Assembly (NCBI GenBank): GCA_964586775.1 | Contig: CAZPJD010000246.1 | Location: 1 to 19,648 of the forward strand | Origin: JADLEX01 sp964586775 | GTDB taxonomy: Bacteria > Lernaellota > Lernaellaia > JACKCT01 | Length of the DNA stretch: 19,648 nt | Reading direction: 5' to 3' | In this document: positions 1-7,892 of the stretch, one piece after another | Layout: every line of letters begins with the position of its first letter | Numbering within the stretch: the first letter of the stretch is position 1 | Translations under genes and position numbers: made by a program | Notes under the pieces: generated by a model | Database searches by the model: none | What the model saw: only the letters and a program-made list of their open reading frames with translations | What the model was told of the DNA's origin: nothing

Positions 1-1
1 C

Positions 2-187
2 GGCGCGAAGTCGGAACTCATGCTGCGCATCAATTCCGGCTCGAGTGTGAAGCCTTCGGACGACTTCGTCGGTCAATCGGTCGCGGTGTTCGGCCGCGTT
101 GAAAACGATAAGGGTCCCGTCCTGACGATCGACACCGCCGCACAGTGGCGACCGGTGGCGGACTGTCGCGCGTCTCTCAGGCCGTAA
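2..187 (+). CDS. C-terminal fragment of an unrecognised protein
   Basis: Reading frame open from the window edge to a TAA at 185-187, giving 61 residues. The tail has a beta-rich look (alternating hydrophobic residues in LMLRIN, QSVAVFGRV and GPVLTID) and could be the last strands of an OB-like or other small beta domain, but I do not recognise the family. The frame is favoured over the others because it stays open and ends just where the opposite gene ends. Its last 11 bases overlap the 3' end of the convergent lgt gene. The start lies outside the window. Confidence 0.5.
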   Translation, partial: GAKSELMLRINSGSSVKPSDDFVGQSVAVFGRVENDKGPVLTIDTAAQWRPVADCRASLRP

Positions 188-1256
188 CCGCCGCCGAGCC
201 TTCGGAATCGTGCGTCCGGGACGCGCCGGGACGCCACACAGGCCGCTTGGCGATATAGGCGTAGGCCATCAGCGCCGCGCCCGCCGTAAAAGTCCAGAAG
301 CTGATGAACTGGCTGGTGGAATAGGTGCCCACGGTGCCGCGCAGCAGATCGCCCCGGAACAGCTCGATGATGTAACGGTTGACCGCGTAGATCATGAGCA
401 ACAGCGCCGTGCTCTGGCCGTAGTATTTGCGGCGGGGGCGAAACCACATCAGCACCGCGAGGATCATGAGACCGTTCGCCGTTTCGTAGAGTTGCGTCGG
501 ATGCAAATACGCCTCGGCGCCGAAGAATTTCGTCCCCGGGTGATCGATGGGGAAACGCACGCCCCACGGCACGGTGGTGGGGTGCCCGTAGCAGCAGCCG
601 TTCATGAAACAGCCCATCGAGCGGTGAATGGCCAGCCCGAGCCCCGCATACGGCGAGAAAAGGTCGCCGAGCGGCAGAAACTTTTCGCGGCGCATGACCC
701 ACATGTAAAATATCACGCACACGAAGCTGCCGATGAATCCGCCGTAAAAAACGAGGCCGCCCTCCCAGAACGCGAGCAAACGCCACGGCTGGTCGGCGTA
801 ATCGGCCCATTGCGTGACGACGAAAAGGATTCGCCCACCGGCGAGCGTACCGATGATCGTCGCCATCGCGGCGTTCATGGAGGTCTGGGGGTTGATGTTT
901 TCGAGCCCGGAACGTCGATGGATGAGCGCGATGTTGACGGCGAAGGCCGACGCCATGGCGACGCTGTAGCTGCGGATGGGATAGGAGCTGTACCCGCCGC
1001 GAAAGAACGTCAGCGCGTGATCCAGATTGAAATGAAACGCCGGATCCTGAACGAAGACCTTCTTGTAATGGGCGAACATGTAGATCGCCCAGCCCACGAG
1101 CACGGACGAAATAGCGAGGCCCACGCACGAGATCGCGAGCTCGCGGCGGTTTTCGAAGGTGCGCCGACGCAGATAGAGAATCCAGAACGCCGACAGCACA
1201 ATCCCCGCGATGAGCGCGGCGATGTTGTCGCGCAGTTCGAACAGCACGCGATGCAC
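177..1256 (-). CDS. lgt: Prolipoprotein diacylglyceryl transferase (Lgt), extended and divergent
   Basis: Lgt moves diacylglycerol from phosphatidylglycerol to the lipobox Cys of prolipoproteins in the inner membrane. The 359-residue protein has the family landmarks: IRSYS near 95-99 (Tyr98 aligns with E. coli Tyr26), GGLVFYGGFIG at 166-176, GCFMNGCCYG at 215-224, HPTQLYE at 252-258 and RYIIE at 294-298 (E. coli Arg239 and Glu243). Two features differ from E. coli Lgt. The HGGL histidine is Tyr171, and in HRSMGCF the arginine sits one residue before the expected place, leaving Ser213. About 70 residues with two extra membrane helices precede the usual N-terminus. The GTG start is chosen because AAAGGAG lies 5 nt upstream; the frame continues upstream but without hydrophobic or conserved sequence. 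Lipoproteins encoded in this window are plausible substrates. Confidence 0.9.
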   Translation of the reverse strand: MHRVLFELRDNIAALIAGIVLSAFWILYLRRRTFENRRELAISCVGLAISSVLVGWAIYMFAHYKKVFVQDPAFHFNLDHALTFFRGGYSSYPIRSYSVAMASAFAVNIALIHRRSGLENINPQTSMNAAMATIIGTLAGGRILFVVTQWADYADQPWRLLAFWEGGLVFYGGFIGSFVCVIFYMWVMRREKFLPLGDLFSPYAGLGLAIHRSMGCFMNGCCYGHPTTVPWGVRFPIDHPGTKFFGAEAYLHPTQLYETANGLMILAVLMWFRPRRKYYGQSTALLLMIYAVNRYIIELFRGDLLRGTVGTYSTSQFISFWTFTAGAALMAYAYIAKRPVWRPGASRTHDSEGSAAVTA

Positions 1257-1283
1257 GATGGCTCCTTTCGTCCGCCCGCGAAA

Positions 1284-1312
1284 CGTATACGCGATGCCCC
1301 ACCGGCGTGCAA
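1284..1312 (-). promoter_or_regulatory. Sigma-70-like promoter of lgt
   Basis: Read on the minus strand, TTGCAC (1307-1312) and TATACG (1284-1289) are separated by 17 bp. Transcription would start about 20 nt before the Shine-Dalgarno of the GTG start at 1256. It is divergent from the promoter of the next gene. Prediction from pattern only. Confidence 0.55.
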
Positions 1313-1326
1313 GATTGCGTTGCGCA

Positions 1327-1354
1327 TTGCCCGGCACGGGCAAACGCGTATCAT
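1327..1354 (+). promoter_or_regulatory. Promoter giving a probably leaderless mRNA for the 1361 gene
   Basis: TTGCCC (1327-1332), 16 bp, TATCAT (1349-1354). The ATG at 1361 follows the -10 hexamer after 6 nt, so the expected +1 coincides with the A of ATG. No Shine-Dalgarno is present. This agrees with the ATG at 1361 as start, directly before the signal peptide. Confidence 0.5.
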
Positions 1355-1360
1355 GCGCGC

Positions 1361-3199
1361 ATGCACAAGACTCTGACGATCGCCGCGTTTCTCCTGGCCG
1401 TTTCACTGCTCGGCTCGACCGTCCACGCCGCGGAGCTCGCCTTCGACTTCGGCACGCCCGACGACTTCAAGGCCGAGAATCCCGTTTGGATTCCGCCGCA
1501 GCCGGTGAACTGGTGGTGGTGGGGGAACCACGACCCCAAGACGTTCATCCGTTACGAAACCGCCGAGAAGCACTGGTGGGTCACCAAGCCGCGCGGCAAG
1601 GATTCCGACATCGCGATCTCGTCGCGCGTGCTCAAGCACCGGCACTTTGGATTTATCCGTTCAAAAACGCTCGAAGGCGCGAAGTCGATTCATCTCGCGA
1701 TCCGTTTCAAGGACAACCTGCTGGCGCCCGTGACGATCTGGGCGCGTGGAAAGTCCGATTGGGTCGCGATGGGCAAGCTCGGCGGAACAAACGACCACCA
1801 ATGGAAAACCTGGACGGGCGAAGCGCGCGCACAGGATGTGTCCACCGTCGGCGACTACTACGAGTTTCGCATCTCGAATCAGGACTACGGCGATCTCATG
1901 GGCGATCTGCCCGTGGACCGCGTGCGCGTGTCGGATGCGCCGTCCGCGCCCGAGGCCGACGTCGCGGGATTCTGGCCGACGCCGCCCGCGTCGAAGTTCG
2001 CGAATCTCGGTCGCACGCAGAGCTATCGCGCGGGCGCGAAGCCGATGTACGCCGTGGGCGGCATGATCAAGGGTGCGCGCAAGACGACGTGGAAGGAGTT
2101 CAAGGACGCGGGCGCGAACCATGTGAACCTGCAATCGTGGGAATTCAACTGGCGGCGCAAGTGGGAGGTGTATGCCGACGAGCGCTTTACCGACCGCGTC
2201 CGCTTTGGATTCGGCGACTGGAACGACGCCTGCGCCGACGCGGGCGTGACGTGCTCGGCGCAGTTCTTCACCGACTCGCGCTCCTATTGGATCGAGTCGC
2301 AATACGGCGGCGAGGAGAACATGCTGCGCGCGCTCGGCGAGGTGGTGAAATTCCACAAGGGCGCGAGCGCCAACCTCGTGTGGTATCCCAAGGACGAGGC
2401 CGATCACGACGACCCCACGTGGGGCGCGCCGCCCGAGTTCGTCCTGCAGATGACCGACACGATCCGCAGAAACGATCCCGACACGCCCGTGCTGCTGCTC
2501 TTTCAGGGTTGGAAACCGCGCGTGTACGAAATCTACCGCGACGCCATGGACGTGGCCGCGTTTGACGTCTATCCGCTCGGGGCATCGCCGCCGCGCTCCG
2601 TCACCGAGATCGCCGACCGCGTGGACGACATGCGCCGCCAACTCGGCGATTCGAAGGCGCTGTGGGCCGTCGTGGAGGCGCACGACGGTGAACACGTGCG
2701 GCAATCGGGCAAACAGCTCAACGCCGAGCAGACATCGGTGCAGGGCTGGCTCGCGCTCGCGCACGGCGCGCAGGGCGTCATCTTTTTCATGGACAACGAG
2801 GGGCGCTTCCTCGACGCGACCGACATGCCCGGTCCGTGGAAAGGGATGACCCAATTCGCATCCGAAATCACGAACGCGAAGACCGGCATCGAAAGTTTTC
2901 TCGTGCCACCCGCGCGCATCGTGGACATCATGGGCGAGAGCGGCGAATCGCGCGTGTGGAAGCCCGAACTGCACACCACACTGCGTCGCCGCGCCGATGG
3001 GCAGATGGCGCTCATCGTCGTCAACACCTCGCCCGACGCGGTGCACAACGCGCGCATGTGGGTGAAGGGACTGAAGGCGGGGACGCGCGTCGAGGTCCGC
3101 TTCGAGAATCGCGGGCTCGCCGCCGAGGACGAGGTGATCGTCGATTCGATCGACGGCTACGGCCGACGCGTCTACGTCTTCCCGGGGCCGGGCGCATGA
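1361..3199 (+). CDS. Secreted glycoside-hydrolase-like TIM-barrel protein
   Basis: 612 residues. Residues 1-23 form a signal peptide (MHKT, hydrophobic core, VHA cleavage site), so the product is exported. About 25-200 looks like a beta-sandwich carbohydrate-binding module (many aromatic residues; WWWWGN near 48-53). About 225-500 reads as a (beta/alpha)8 barrel (MYAVGGM, NHVNLQSWEFNW, LVWYPKDEAD, AAFDVYP, WAVVEAHDGE, GVIFFMDNEG). A C-terminal beta domain follows (LIVVNTSPD, VYVFPGPG). Glu346 in KDEAD and Glu439 in VVEAHD sit where clan GH-A enzymes have acid/base and nucleophile, but this is inference and I cannot name a GH family. It is the first gene of an operon: its TGA overlaps the next ATG (ATGA at 3196-3199). 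Codon usage is like its neighbours. Confidence 0.75.
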   Translation: MHKTLTIAAFLLAVSLLGSTVHAAELAFDFGTPDDFKAENPVWIPPQPVNWWWWGNHDPKTFIRYETAEKHWWVTKPRGKDSDIAISSRVLKHRHFGFIRSKTLEGAKSIHLAIRFKDNLLAPVTIWARGKSDWVAMGKLGGTNDHQWKTWTGEARAQDVSTVGDYYEFRISNQDYGDLMGDLPVDRVRVSDAPSAPEADVAGFWPTPPASKFANLGRTQSYRAGAKPMYAVGGMIKGARKTTWKEFKDAGANHVNLQSWEFNWRRKWEVYADERFTDRVRFGFGDWNDACADAGVTCSAQFFTDSRSYWIESQYGGEENMLRALGEVVKFHKGASANLVWYPKDEADHDDPTWGAPPEFVLQMTDTIRRNDPDTPVLLLFQGWKPRVYEIYRDAMDVAAFDVYPLGASPPRSVTEIADRVDDMRRQLGDSKALWAVVEAHDGEHVRQSGKQLNAEQTSVQGWLALAHGAQGVIFFMDNEGRFLDATDMPGPWKGMTQFASEITNAKTGIESFLVPPARIVDIMGESGESRVWKPELHTTLRRRADGQMALIVVNTSPDAVHNARMWVKGLKAGTRVEVRFENRGLAAEDEVIVDSIDGYGRRVYVFPGPGA

Positions 3200-3966
3200 C
3201 GACGATTCACGAGCCGAGCCGCGTCGCATATCGCGCGCGCAACGAACACGGCACCGGCACACCGGTCGTGTTCGTGCACGGTGCGGGCGGCAACAAGCTC
3301 ACTTGGCTCAGCCTCACGCGCGACCTCGCCAAGCGCTGGCCCGACCGGCCGCTGTACATCATCGACCTGCCGGGGCACGGCGACGCACCGGGCCCGGGGC
3401 GCGGTCTCGTCAAAGACTACGCCGAGGACTTTCGGAAATTTCTCGAAGGTGTCTGCGGACGTTCCGCCGATCTCGTCGGGCACTCGATGGGTGGCGCGAT
3501 CGTGCTGACGCTCGCGCTCGACGCACCGCGGATGGTGCGCCGCGTGGCCACGGTCGGCAGCGGATATCGGCTCGCGTTCAACCGGCAGATGATCGAAGCC
3601 TTCGAGGCCGACTTCTCGCTCGCCATGTCCTTCGTGCGCGAGATCGGTTTCGCATCGGTTTCCGATCCCGCCGAGATGGAAGCGATGATGGCGGGGCTCA
3701 TGTCGTGCGATCCCGAGGTCGCCCTCGGCGACTTTCGCGCGTGCGCGGAATACAGCGTCAAGGACCGCATCGCCTCGCTCGTGCCGCCGCTCGCGGTCTA
3801 TTTCGGCTCCGCGGATCTGCTCACCGACGAGCGACGCAATCTCGCGCTCGCCCTCGCGGTGCCCGGCGCGATCCACCACCGTTTCGAGGGCGCGGGCCAC
3901 ATGCTGATGGTCGAACGCACCGCCGAGCTCGCCGCGCGCCTCGCCGAATTTCTCGATGCCCCCTGA
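3196..3966 (+). CDS. Alpha/beta hydrolase
   Basis: 256 residues, the usual length for a single-domain alpha/beta hydrolase. The fold is clear: oxyanion-hole motif HGAGG at 28-32, the DLPGHG strand-turn at 57-62, nucleophile elbow GHSMGG with Ser97, acid Asp207 in GSADLL and His235 in GAGHML. Between about 120 and 190 lies a helical cap that would set substrate choice. No signal peptide, so cytoplasmic. Substrate unknown; an esterase, lactonase or C-C hydrolase would all fit. The start is fixed by the ATGA overlap with the upstream gene, and the 3' end overlaps the following oxidase gene by 11 bp, so the three are almost certainly translated from one message. Confidence 0.88.
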   Translation: MTTIHEPSRVAYRARNEHGTGTPVVFVHGAGGNKLTWLSLTRDLAKRWPDRPLYIIDLPGHGDAPGPGRGLVKDYAEDFRKFLEGVCGRSADLVGHSMGGAIVLTLALDAPRMVRRVATVGSGYRLAFNRQMIEAFEADFSLAMSFVREIGFASVSDPAEMEAMMAGLMSCDPEVALGDFRACAEYSVKDRIASLVPPLAVYFGSADLLTDERRNLALALAVPGAIHHRFEGAGHMLMVERTAELAARLAEFLDAP

Positions 3967-5320
3967 TCCTTTTCTTCAGGCATTGGAAGCGGCCTTCGAG
4001 CCGAATCGAATCATCGCCGGCGTCGATGGCCTCGATCCCTACGCGCGCGACAATAAAATCTCGGGCGTGCCGCCCATCGCCGTCGTGTGCCCGACGGGCG
4101 AGGACGAGGTCGTCCGCCTCGTGCAATTGTGCCGCGAGCACCGCGTGCCCATCGTGCCGCGCGGCGCGGGAACCGGCACGGTCGGCGGGGCGGTGCCCGA
4201 GTCGCGGTGCGTCGCCGTCGATTTGACGCGCATGACGCGCATCCTCGAAATCGATCCGGGCGACATGGTCGCGCGAGTCGAGCCCGGGATCGTGACGGAA
4301 GTCTTTCAGGCCGAGGTGGAGCGCGTAGGACTCTTTTATCCGCCCGACCCCGCATCGGCCGATCGGTGCACGATCGGCGGCAACGTGGCGACTAACGCCG
4401 GCGGCCTGCGCGCGGTGAAATACGGCGTGACTGGCGACTGGGTGCTCGCGCTCACGGCCGTGCTCGCCGACGGGCGCGTGGTGCGCACGGGCCACCGCAC
4501 GCGCAAGGGCGTCGTCGGCTACGATTTGGCGCATCTATTCGTCGGCTCCGAGGGCACGCTCGGCATCATCACCGAAATCACCGTTCGCCTTGCGCGGCGG
4601 CCCGAGGCGCGACGCACCCTGATCGCGTCGTTCGTCGATCTGCCCGCGTGCGCGTGTGGCGTGCAAGACGTCCTGGAAAGCCCCGTGCTGCCGAGCGCGA
4701 TCGAGATGGTGGACGCGGAGTGCGTCGCCGCGGCGCGGGCGGCGGGGCATGCGTCGCATTTCGACGGTCCCTATCTGCTCATCGAGGTGGACGGCCGCGC
4801 CGAGGTCGTCGCACGCGAGATCGACGAGGTGGCGGCGATCGTCCGCACGCACGGCGCGCGCGTGACGCTCGCTCGGGACGAATCGGAATCGAGGGCATTG
4901 TGGGACGCGCGAAGAGCCATGAGCGATGCGCTGCGCGACGCCGCGCCGAAGAAGATGTCGGAGGACATCACTGTACCGCTGTCGCGGCTCGTGGACGTGC
5001 TCGACGGTGTGCGCGACCTCGCCGCGCCGCGCGGTCTTCGCCATGTCAGCTACGGTCACGCGGGCGACGGCAATTTGCACGTCAACATTCTGTATGATCC
5101 CGCCGAACCAGGTGCCGATGAGCGTGTCGCCGCGTTCCGGTCGGATCTCTTCGATCTCACACTTCACCTCGGCGGAACCATGTCGGGCGAGCACGGCGTG
5201 GGCATCGCCAAGCGCCCCTTCATCGCGCGCGAGCTCTCACCCGAAAGCCTCGACGTTCACCGGGCGATCAAGCTCGCGCTCGATCCCGAAAACCTGCTCA
5301 ACCCCGGCAAGATCTGGTAA
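3956..5320 (+). CDS. FAD-linked oxidase, GlcD / D-2-hydroxyacid dehydrogenase type
   Basis: 454 residues, normal for the GlcD family of flavin enzymes that oxidise 2-hydroxy acids such as glycolate or D-lactate. The FAD-binding type-4 domain shows PRGAGTGTVGGAVP at 68-81, GGNVATNAGGLRAVKYG at 141-157 and GSEGTLGIITE at 198-207. The C-terminal oxidase domain shows YGHAGDGNLH at 366-375 and GEHGVG at 411-416, both typical of this family (metal or substrate site). No GlcE or GlcF partner gene follows, so it may act alone like D-lactate or D-2-hydroxyglutarate dehydrogenases; the exact substrate is open. The ATG overlaps the hydrolase gene by 11 bp and has no good Shine-Dalgarno, so translation is probably coupled. 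It ends 1 nt from the convergent GGDEF gene. Confidence 0.9.
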   Translation: MPPDPFLQALEAAFEPNRIIAGVDGLDPYARDNKISGVPPIAVVCPTGEDEVVRLVQLCREHRVPIVPRGAGTGTVGGAVPESRCVAVDLTRMTRILEIDPGDMVARVEPGIVTEVFQAEVERVGLFYPPDPASADRCTIGGNVATNAGGLRAVKYGVTGDWVLALTAVLADGRVVRTGHRTRKGVVGYDLAHLFVGSEGTLGIITEITVRLARRPEARRTLIASFVDLPACACGVQDVLESPVLPSAIEMVDAECVAAARAAGHASHFDGPYLLIEVDGRAEVVAREIDEVAAIVRTHGARVTLARDESESRALWDARRAMSDALRDAAPKKMSEDITVPLSRLVDVLDGVRDLAAPRGLRHVSYGHAGDGNLHVNILYDPAEPGADERVAAFRSDLFDLTLHLGGTMSGEHGVGIAKRPFIARELSPESLDVHRAIKLALDPENLLNPGKIW

Positions 5321-5321
5321 G

Positions 5322-7454
5322 TCACTCGAGTTCCGACGCCCACGTGACGCGATCGCGCCCGGCTTCCTTCGAGTGATAGAGCGCGCCGTCCGCGGCCGCG
5401 ACGAGCGCGGACAGATCCTCGGCGTCCTGCGGGACACCCGCGATGCCGAGGCTGATCGTCACGCGGATTCGCCGACCGCCCTCGACCGGCACTTCGAGCG
5501 CCGCGACCTTTTTTCGCAATCGTTCGGCGAATTTGCGCGCGCCCGGCGGCGTGGTGCTGGGCAGCACGATCGCGAACTCCTCGCCGCCCCATCGGGCCGC
5601 CGTGTCGACGTTGCGGATCTCGCCGTGGATCGCTCTTGCGACGGCGCGCAGCACCTCGTCGCCCGCGGGGTGGCCGTAGGTGTCGTTGACGCGTTTGAAG
5701 TGGTCGATGTCGAGCAGGATGAGCGATAGACCGGACTTCGTCCTCGCGAATCGTGCGATCTCGCCCGCGAGCGCGGCGTTGAAGGCGCGGCGGTTCATCA
5801 GCTCCGTCAGGCTGTCGGTGGTGGCGAGCTGCTCCATCTGTTCGTAAAGCCGCGCGTCGTTGACCGCCACCCCCGTCAGGATCATCAGCGATTCGAACAG
5901 GCGCAGCGTGTAATCGTTGAACGCGTCGGGCCGCTCCCAAAAAAAAGCGACGCTGCCCTCGACGCGGCCGCGGTACTCGAGCGGAAGCGCGAGCGCACTC
6001 TGATAGCGCGAAATGCGCAGTTCGGATGGAAAGAGCTGCGTCGAGAGCTGAGCGACGTTTCGCACGGCGAGGATCTTGCGGTCGCGCGCCATGCGGATCG
6101 CCTGGGCGTCCGATTCGCTGATTTGGGTCCCGATCCATTTCGAGGGGAGCTGATCGACCGCGGTCACGCGCCACGTCGACGATGACGCGACCGGCAAGAT
6201 CACGAGCGCCGCGTCGAACGGCAGAATCGCCCGCCCCGCTTCGAGCGTCGTCGCGAGCACGTCGTCCACCGTCAGCGTTTCGGTGAACTTTTTCGCGAGC
6301 GCGTAGAAGGTCGCGTACTCGCTGCGTTCGCGGGAGATGCCGGCCATGGAACGCGCGGCGCGGAACGCGTCGACCACGCGCGATGCCACATGGCCGAGCA
6401 TCTCGAGGTCCGCGGCGTCGAACGCCTGCACGCGCGCGCTGTCGGCGACCACGACGCCGAGCGCCTTGCCGTCGAACATGAGCGGGACGGCGATGAGCGA
6501 ACGCACCCCCGCGCGCTTGCGGCGATACTCGAGCGGCACGCGGCGCGGATCGAACCGCCCCACGAGGATCGGCTCGGCCTTGCGCAAAACGAGCGAGAGC
6601 AGCGCGCTGTCCGCGGGAACGAGCGCCTCCAGGTCCATCTCGGCGGGATCGCCCGACATCGCGCGCACGCGGGCGAACGCCTCGTCGCGGTTCAGAAAAA
6701 TCGTCACGCAGGCGTCGGCGCGCAGTCCGACACGGCCGATCTCCATCAGGTCGGTGAGTTCCGAGTCGAACTCGCGGGTGTACTGTGCGCCGCCGCGTTC
6801 GACCTCGTCGGTCAGCACGGCGGGCAGTTCGCCATCTCCGTGCGGCGCGAGATCGTCCACGTCGGTCGTCAACCGGTCGAGCTTCGCGACCGCACGTTCG
6901 CGCTGGCGGCGCTCGCCGAGCAGGAACACGCCGACGACGCCGACGAAGGTGAGCGACATGGCGAGATGGCTCGCGATGGTGAGCCAGATGTCGATGGCGT
7001 CCGCCGAGGTCGGATCGCCCGGCGTGAACATCGCCCCCCGATGCCTCGCCATCATCTGAACGAATTCCAGCACGCCCAGCAGACCGGCGTATGCGGCGGA
7101 GAGCGCGGGGCCCCACGCGATCACGAACAGGCACAGGATCAGATAGTTGAGCGGATAGAACAGCGGGCGATAAGTGTCGCCGGGAATCTGGATCACGAGG
7201 TTCGTCGCCGCCAGAATCAGGAGCGCGAGATCGAAGTCATGCCGCCCAGCGCCGCGCGCACCGGACGACCGCGGGCCCGCCGCGAGCGTGAGCCGTACCA
7301 GCAGATACGCGAGGAACGCCACGAGCGCCCACAGGCGCCAGTTCCACCACGGTTCGTCGCCGGTGAAACGCGAGGCATCGAATTGGCGAAAGACGATGAG
7401 GACGAGGGCGGAAAAGGCGATCAGGTATCCGTGATGGTCGGCGAGCCGTCTCAC
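5322..7454 (-). CDS. Membrane GAF-GAF-GGDEF diguanylate cyclase
   Basis: 710 residues. The N-terminal 180 or so hold about five to seven membrane helices. A linker follows, then two GAF-like sensor domains at about 225-370 and 385-540, then a GGDEF domain from about 550. The active-site loop is GGEEF at 623-627, the form seen in active cyclases. The preceding RNVD at 614-617, five residues before it, is a canonical inhibitory I-site (RxxD) for product feedback. LLDIDHFKRVNDTYGH gives the Mg/GTP-binding part. It should make c-di-GMP from two GTP at the membrane in response to an unknown signal. The start is GTG at 7454, 19 nt after the stop of the FtsB-like gene, so the two are probably co-transcribed. 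There is no EAL domain. Confidence 0.92.
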   Translation of the reverse strand: MRRLADHHGYLIAFSALVLIVFRQFDASRFTGDEPWWNWRLWALVAFLAYLLVRLTLAAGPRSSGARGAGRHDFDLALLILAATNLVIQIPGDTYRPLFYPLNYLILCLFVIAWGPALSAAYAGLLGVLEFVQMMARHRGAMFTPGDPTSADAIDIWLTIASHLAMSLTFVGVVGVFLLGERRQRERAVAKLDRLTTDVDDLAPHGDGELPAVLTDEVERGGAQYTREFDSELTDLMEIGRVGLRADACVTIFLNRDEAFARVRAMSGDPAEMDLEALVPADSALLSLVLRKAEPILVGRFDPRRVPLEYRRKRAGVRSLIAVPLMFDGKALGVVVADSARVQAFDAADLEMLGHVASRVVDAFRAARSMAGISRERSEYATFYALAKKFTETLTVDDVLATTLEAGRAILPFDAALVILPVASSSTWRVTAVDQLPSKWIGTQISESDAQAIRMARDRKILAVRNVAQLSTQLFPSELRISRYQSALALPLEYRGRVEGSVAFFWERPDAFNDYTLRLFESLMILTGVAVNDARLYEQMEQLATTDSLTELMNRRAFNAALAGEIARFARTKSGLSLILLDIDHFKRVNDTYGHPAGDEVLRAVARAIHGEIRNVDTAARWGGEEFAIVLPSTTPPGARKFAERLRKKVAALEVPVEGGRRIRVTISLGIAGVPQDAEDLSALVAAADGALYHSKEAGRDRVTWASELE

Positions 7455-7473
7455 CGTGGCGATCCGGTCCGCT

Positions 7474-7788
7474 TCAGCGCTGCGCCGTGTTCACGTGCGC
7501 GTCGAACACGAACACCGTCTCCCCGGGTTCGACCATGCCGAGCCGCTCGCGAATCTCCCGCGTAATGCGCGCGTCGTCTCCGCGAAGCTGCTCGATCTCG
7601 CGGGCGAGTTTGTTGTTTTCACCGTGCAGCGTGGCGATCTCGTCGTTCAGCGCACTCACTTGGCTGCCGAGATGCCAAACCTTGATGAGACCAGAGTCGG
7701 CGAAGACGAGATACCCGAGGCTCAGAATGAACAGCCCAACCATCACGCAAAGGACGGTTCTTTCGCGTGTCCACTCCTTGGGCTCCAT
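7474..7788 (-). CDS. FtsB/DivIC-like septum formation protein
   Basis: 104 residues from ATG at 7788: short charged cytoplasmic tail, one membrane helix (about 12-30, VLCVMVGLFILSLGYLVF), a coiled coil (about 40-75, VSALNDEIATLHGENNKLAREI) and the typical C-terminal REIRERLGMVEPGETVFVF. This is the FtsB/DivIC pattern: a bitopic divisome protein that pairs with FtsL and FtsQ. An in-frame ATG also exists at 7800, but the inner ATG has GGAG with good spacing and fits the promoter at 7813-7841. It heads a two-gene unit with the diguanylate cyclase. Confidence 0.85.
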   Translation of the reverse strand: MEPKEWTRERTVLCVMVGLFILSLGYLVFADSGLIKVWHLGSQVSALNDEIATLHGENNKLAREIEQLRGDDARITREIRERLGMVEPGETVFVFDAHVNTAQR

Positions 7789-7812
7789 CCGCTTCTCCAT
7801 GAGGCGAACACA

Positions 7813-7841
7813 ATATTACCCGTGAATTCCATGACATACAA
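7813..7841 (-). promoter_or_regulatory. Sigma-70-like promoter for the ftsB-like/GGDEF unit
   Basis: On the minus strand TTGTAT (7836-7841) and TAATAT (7813-7818) with 17 bp between, in an AT-rich patch between two genes. The expected start near 7806 leaves a leader of about 17 nt to the ATG at 7788 and almost none to the ATG at 7800, which supports the inner start. Confidence 0.6.
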
Positions 7842-7892
7842 GCGTTTTTCGAGATTTTTCTTGAATTTCCAAGCGAATGAGCGTCGACGCAT

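Noticed and set aside
1661..3262. 533-codon minus-strand frame opposite the secreted barrel protein
   Set aside because: No motifs, His/Arg-rich translation typical of antisense frames; the plus frame has a signal peptide and operon overlaps.
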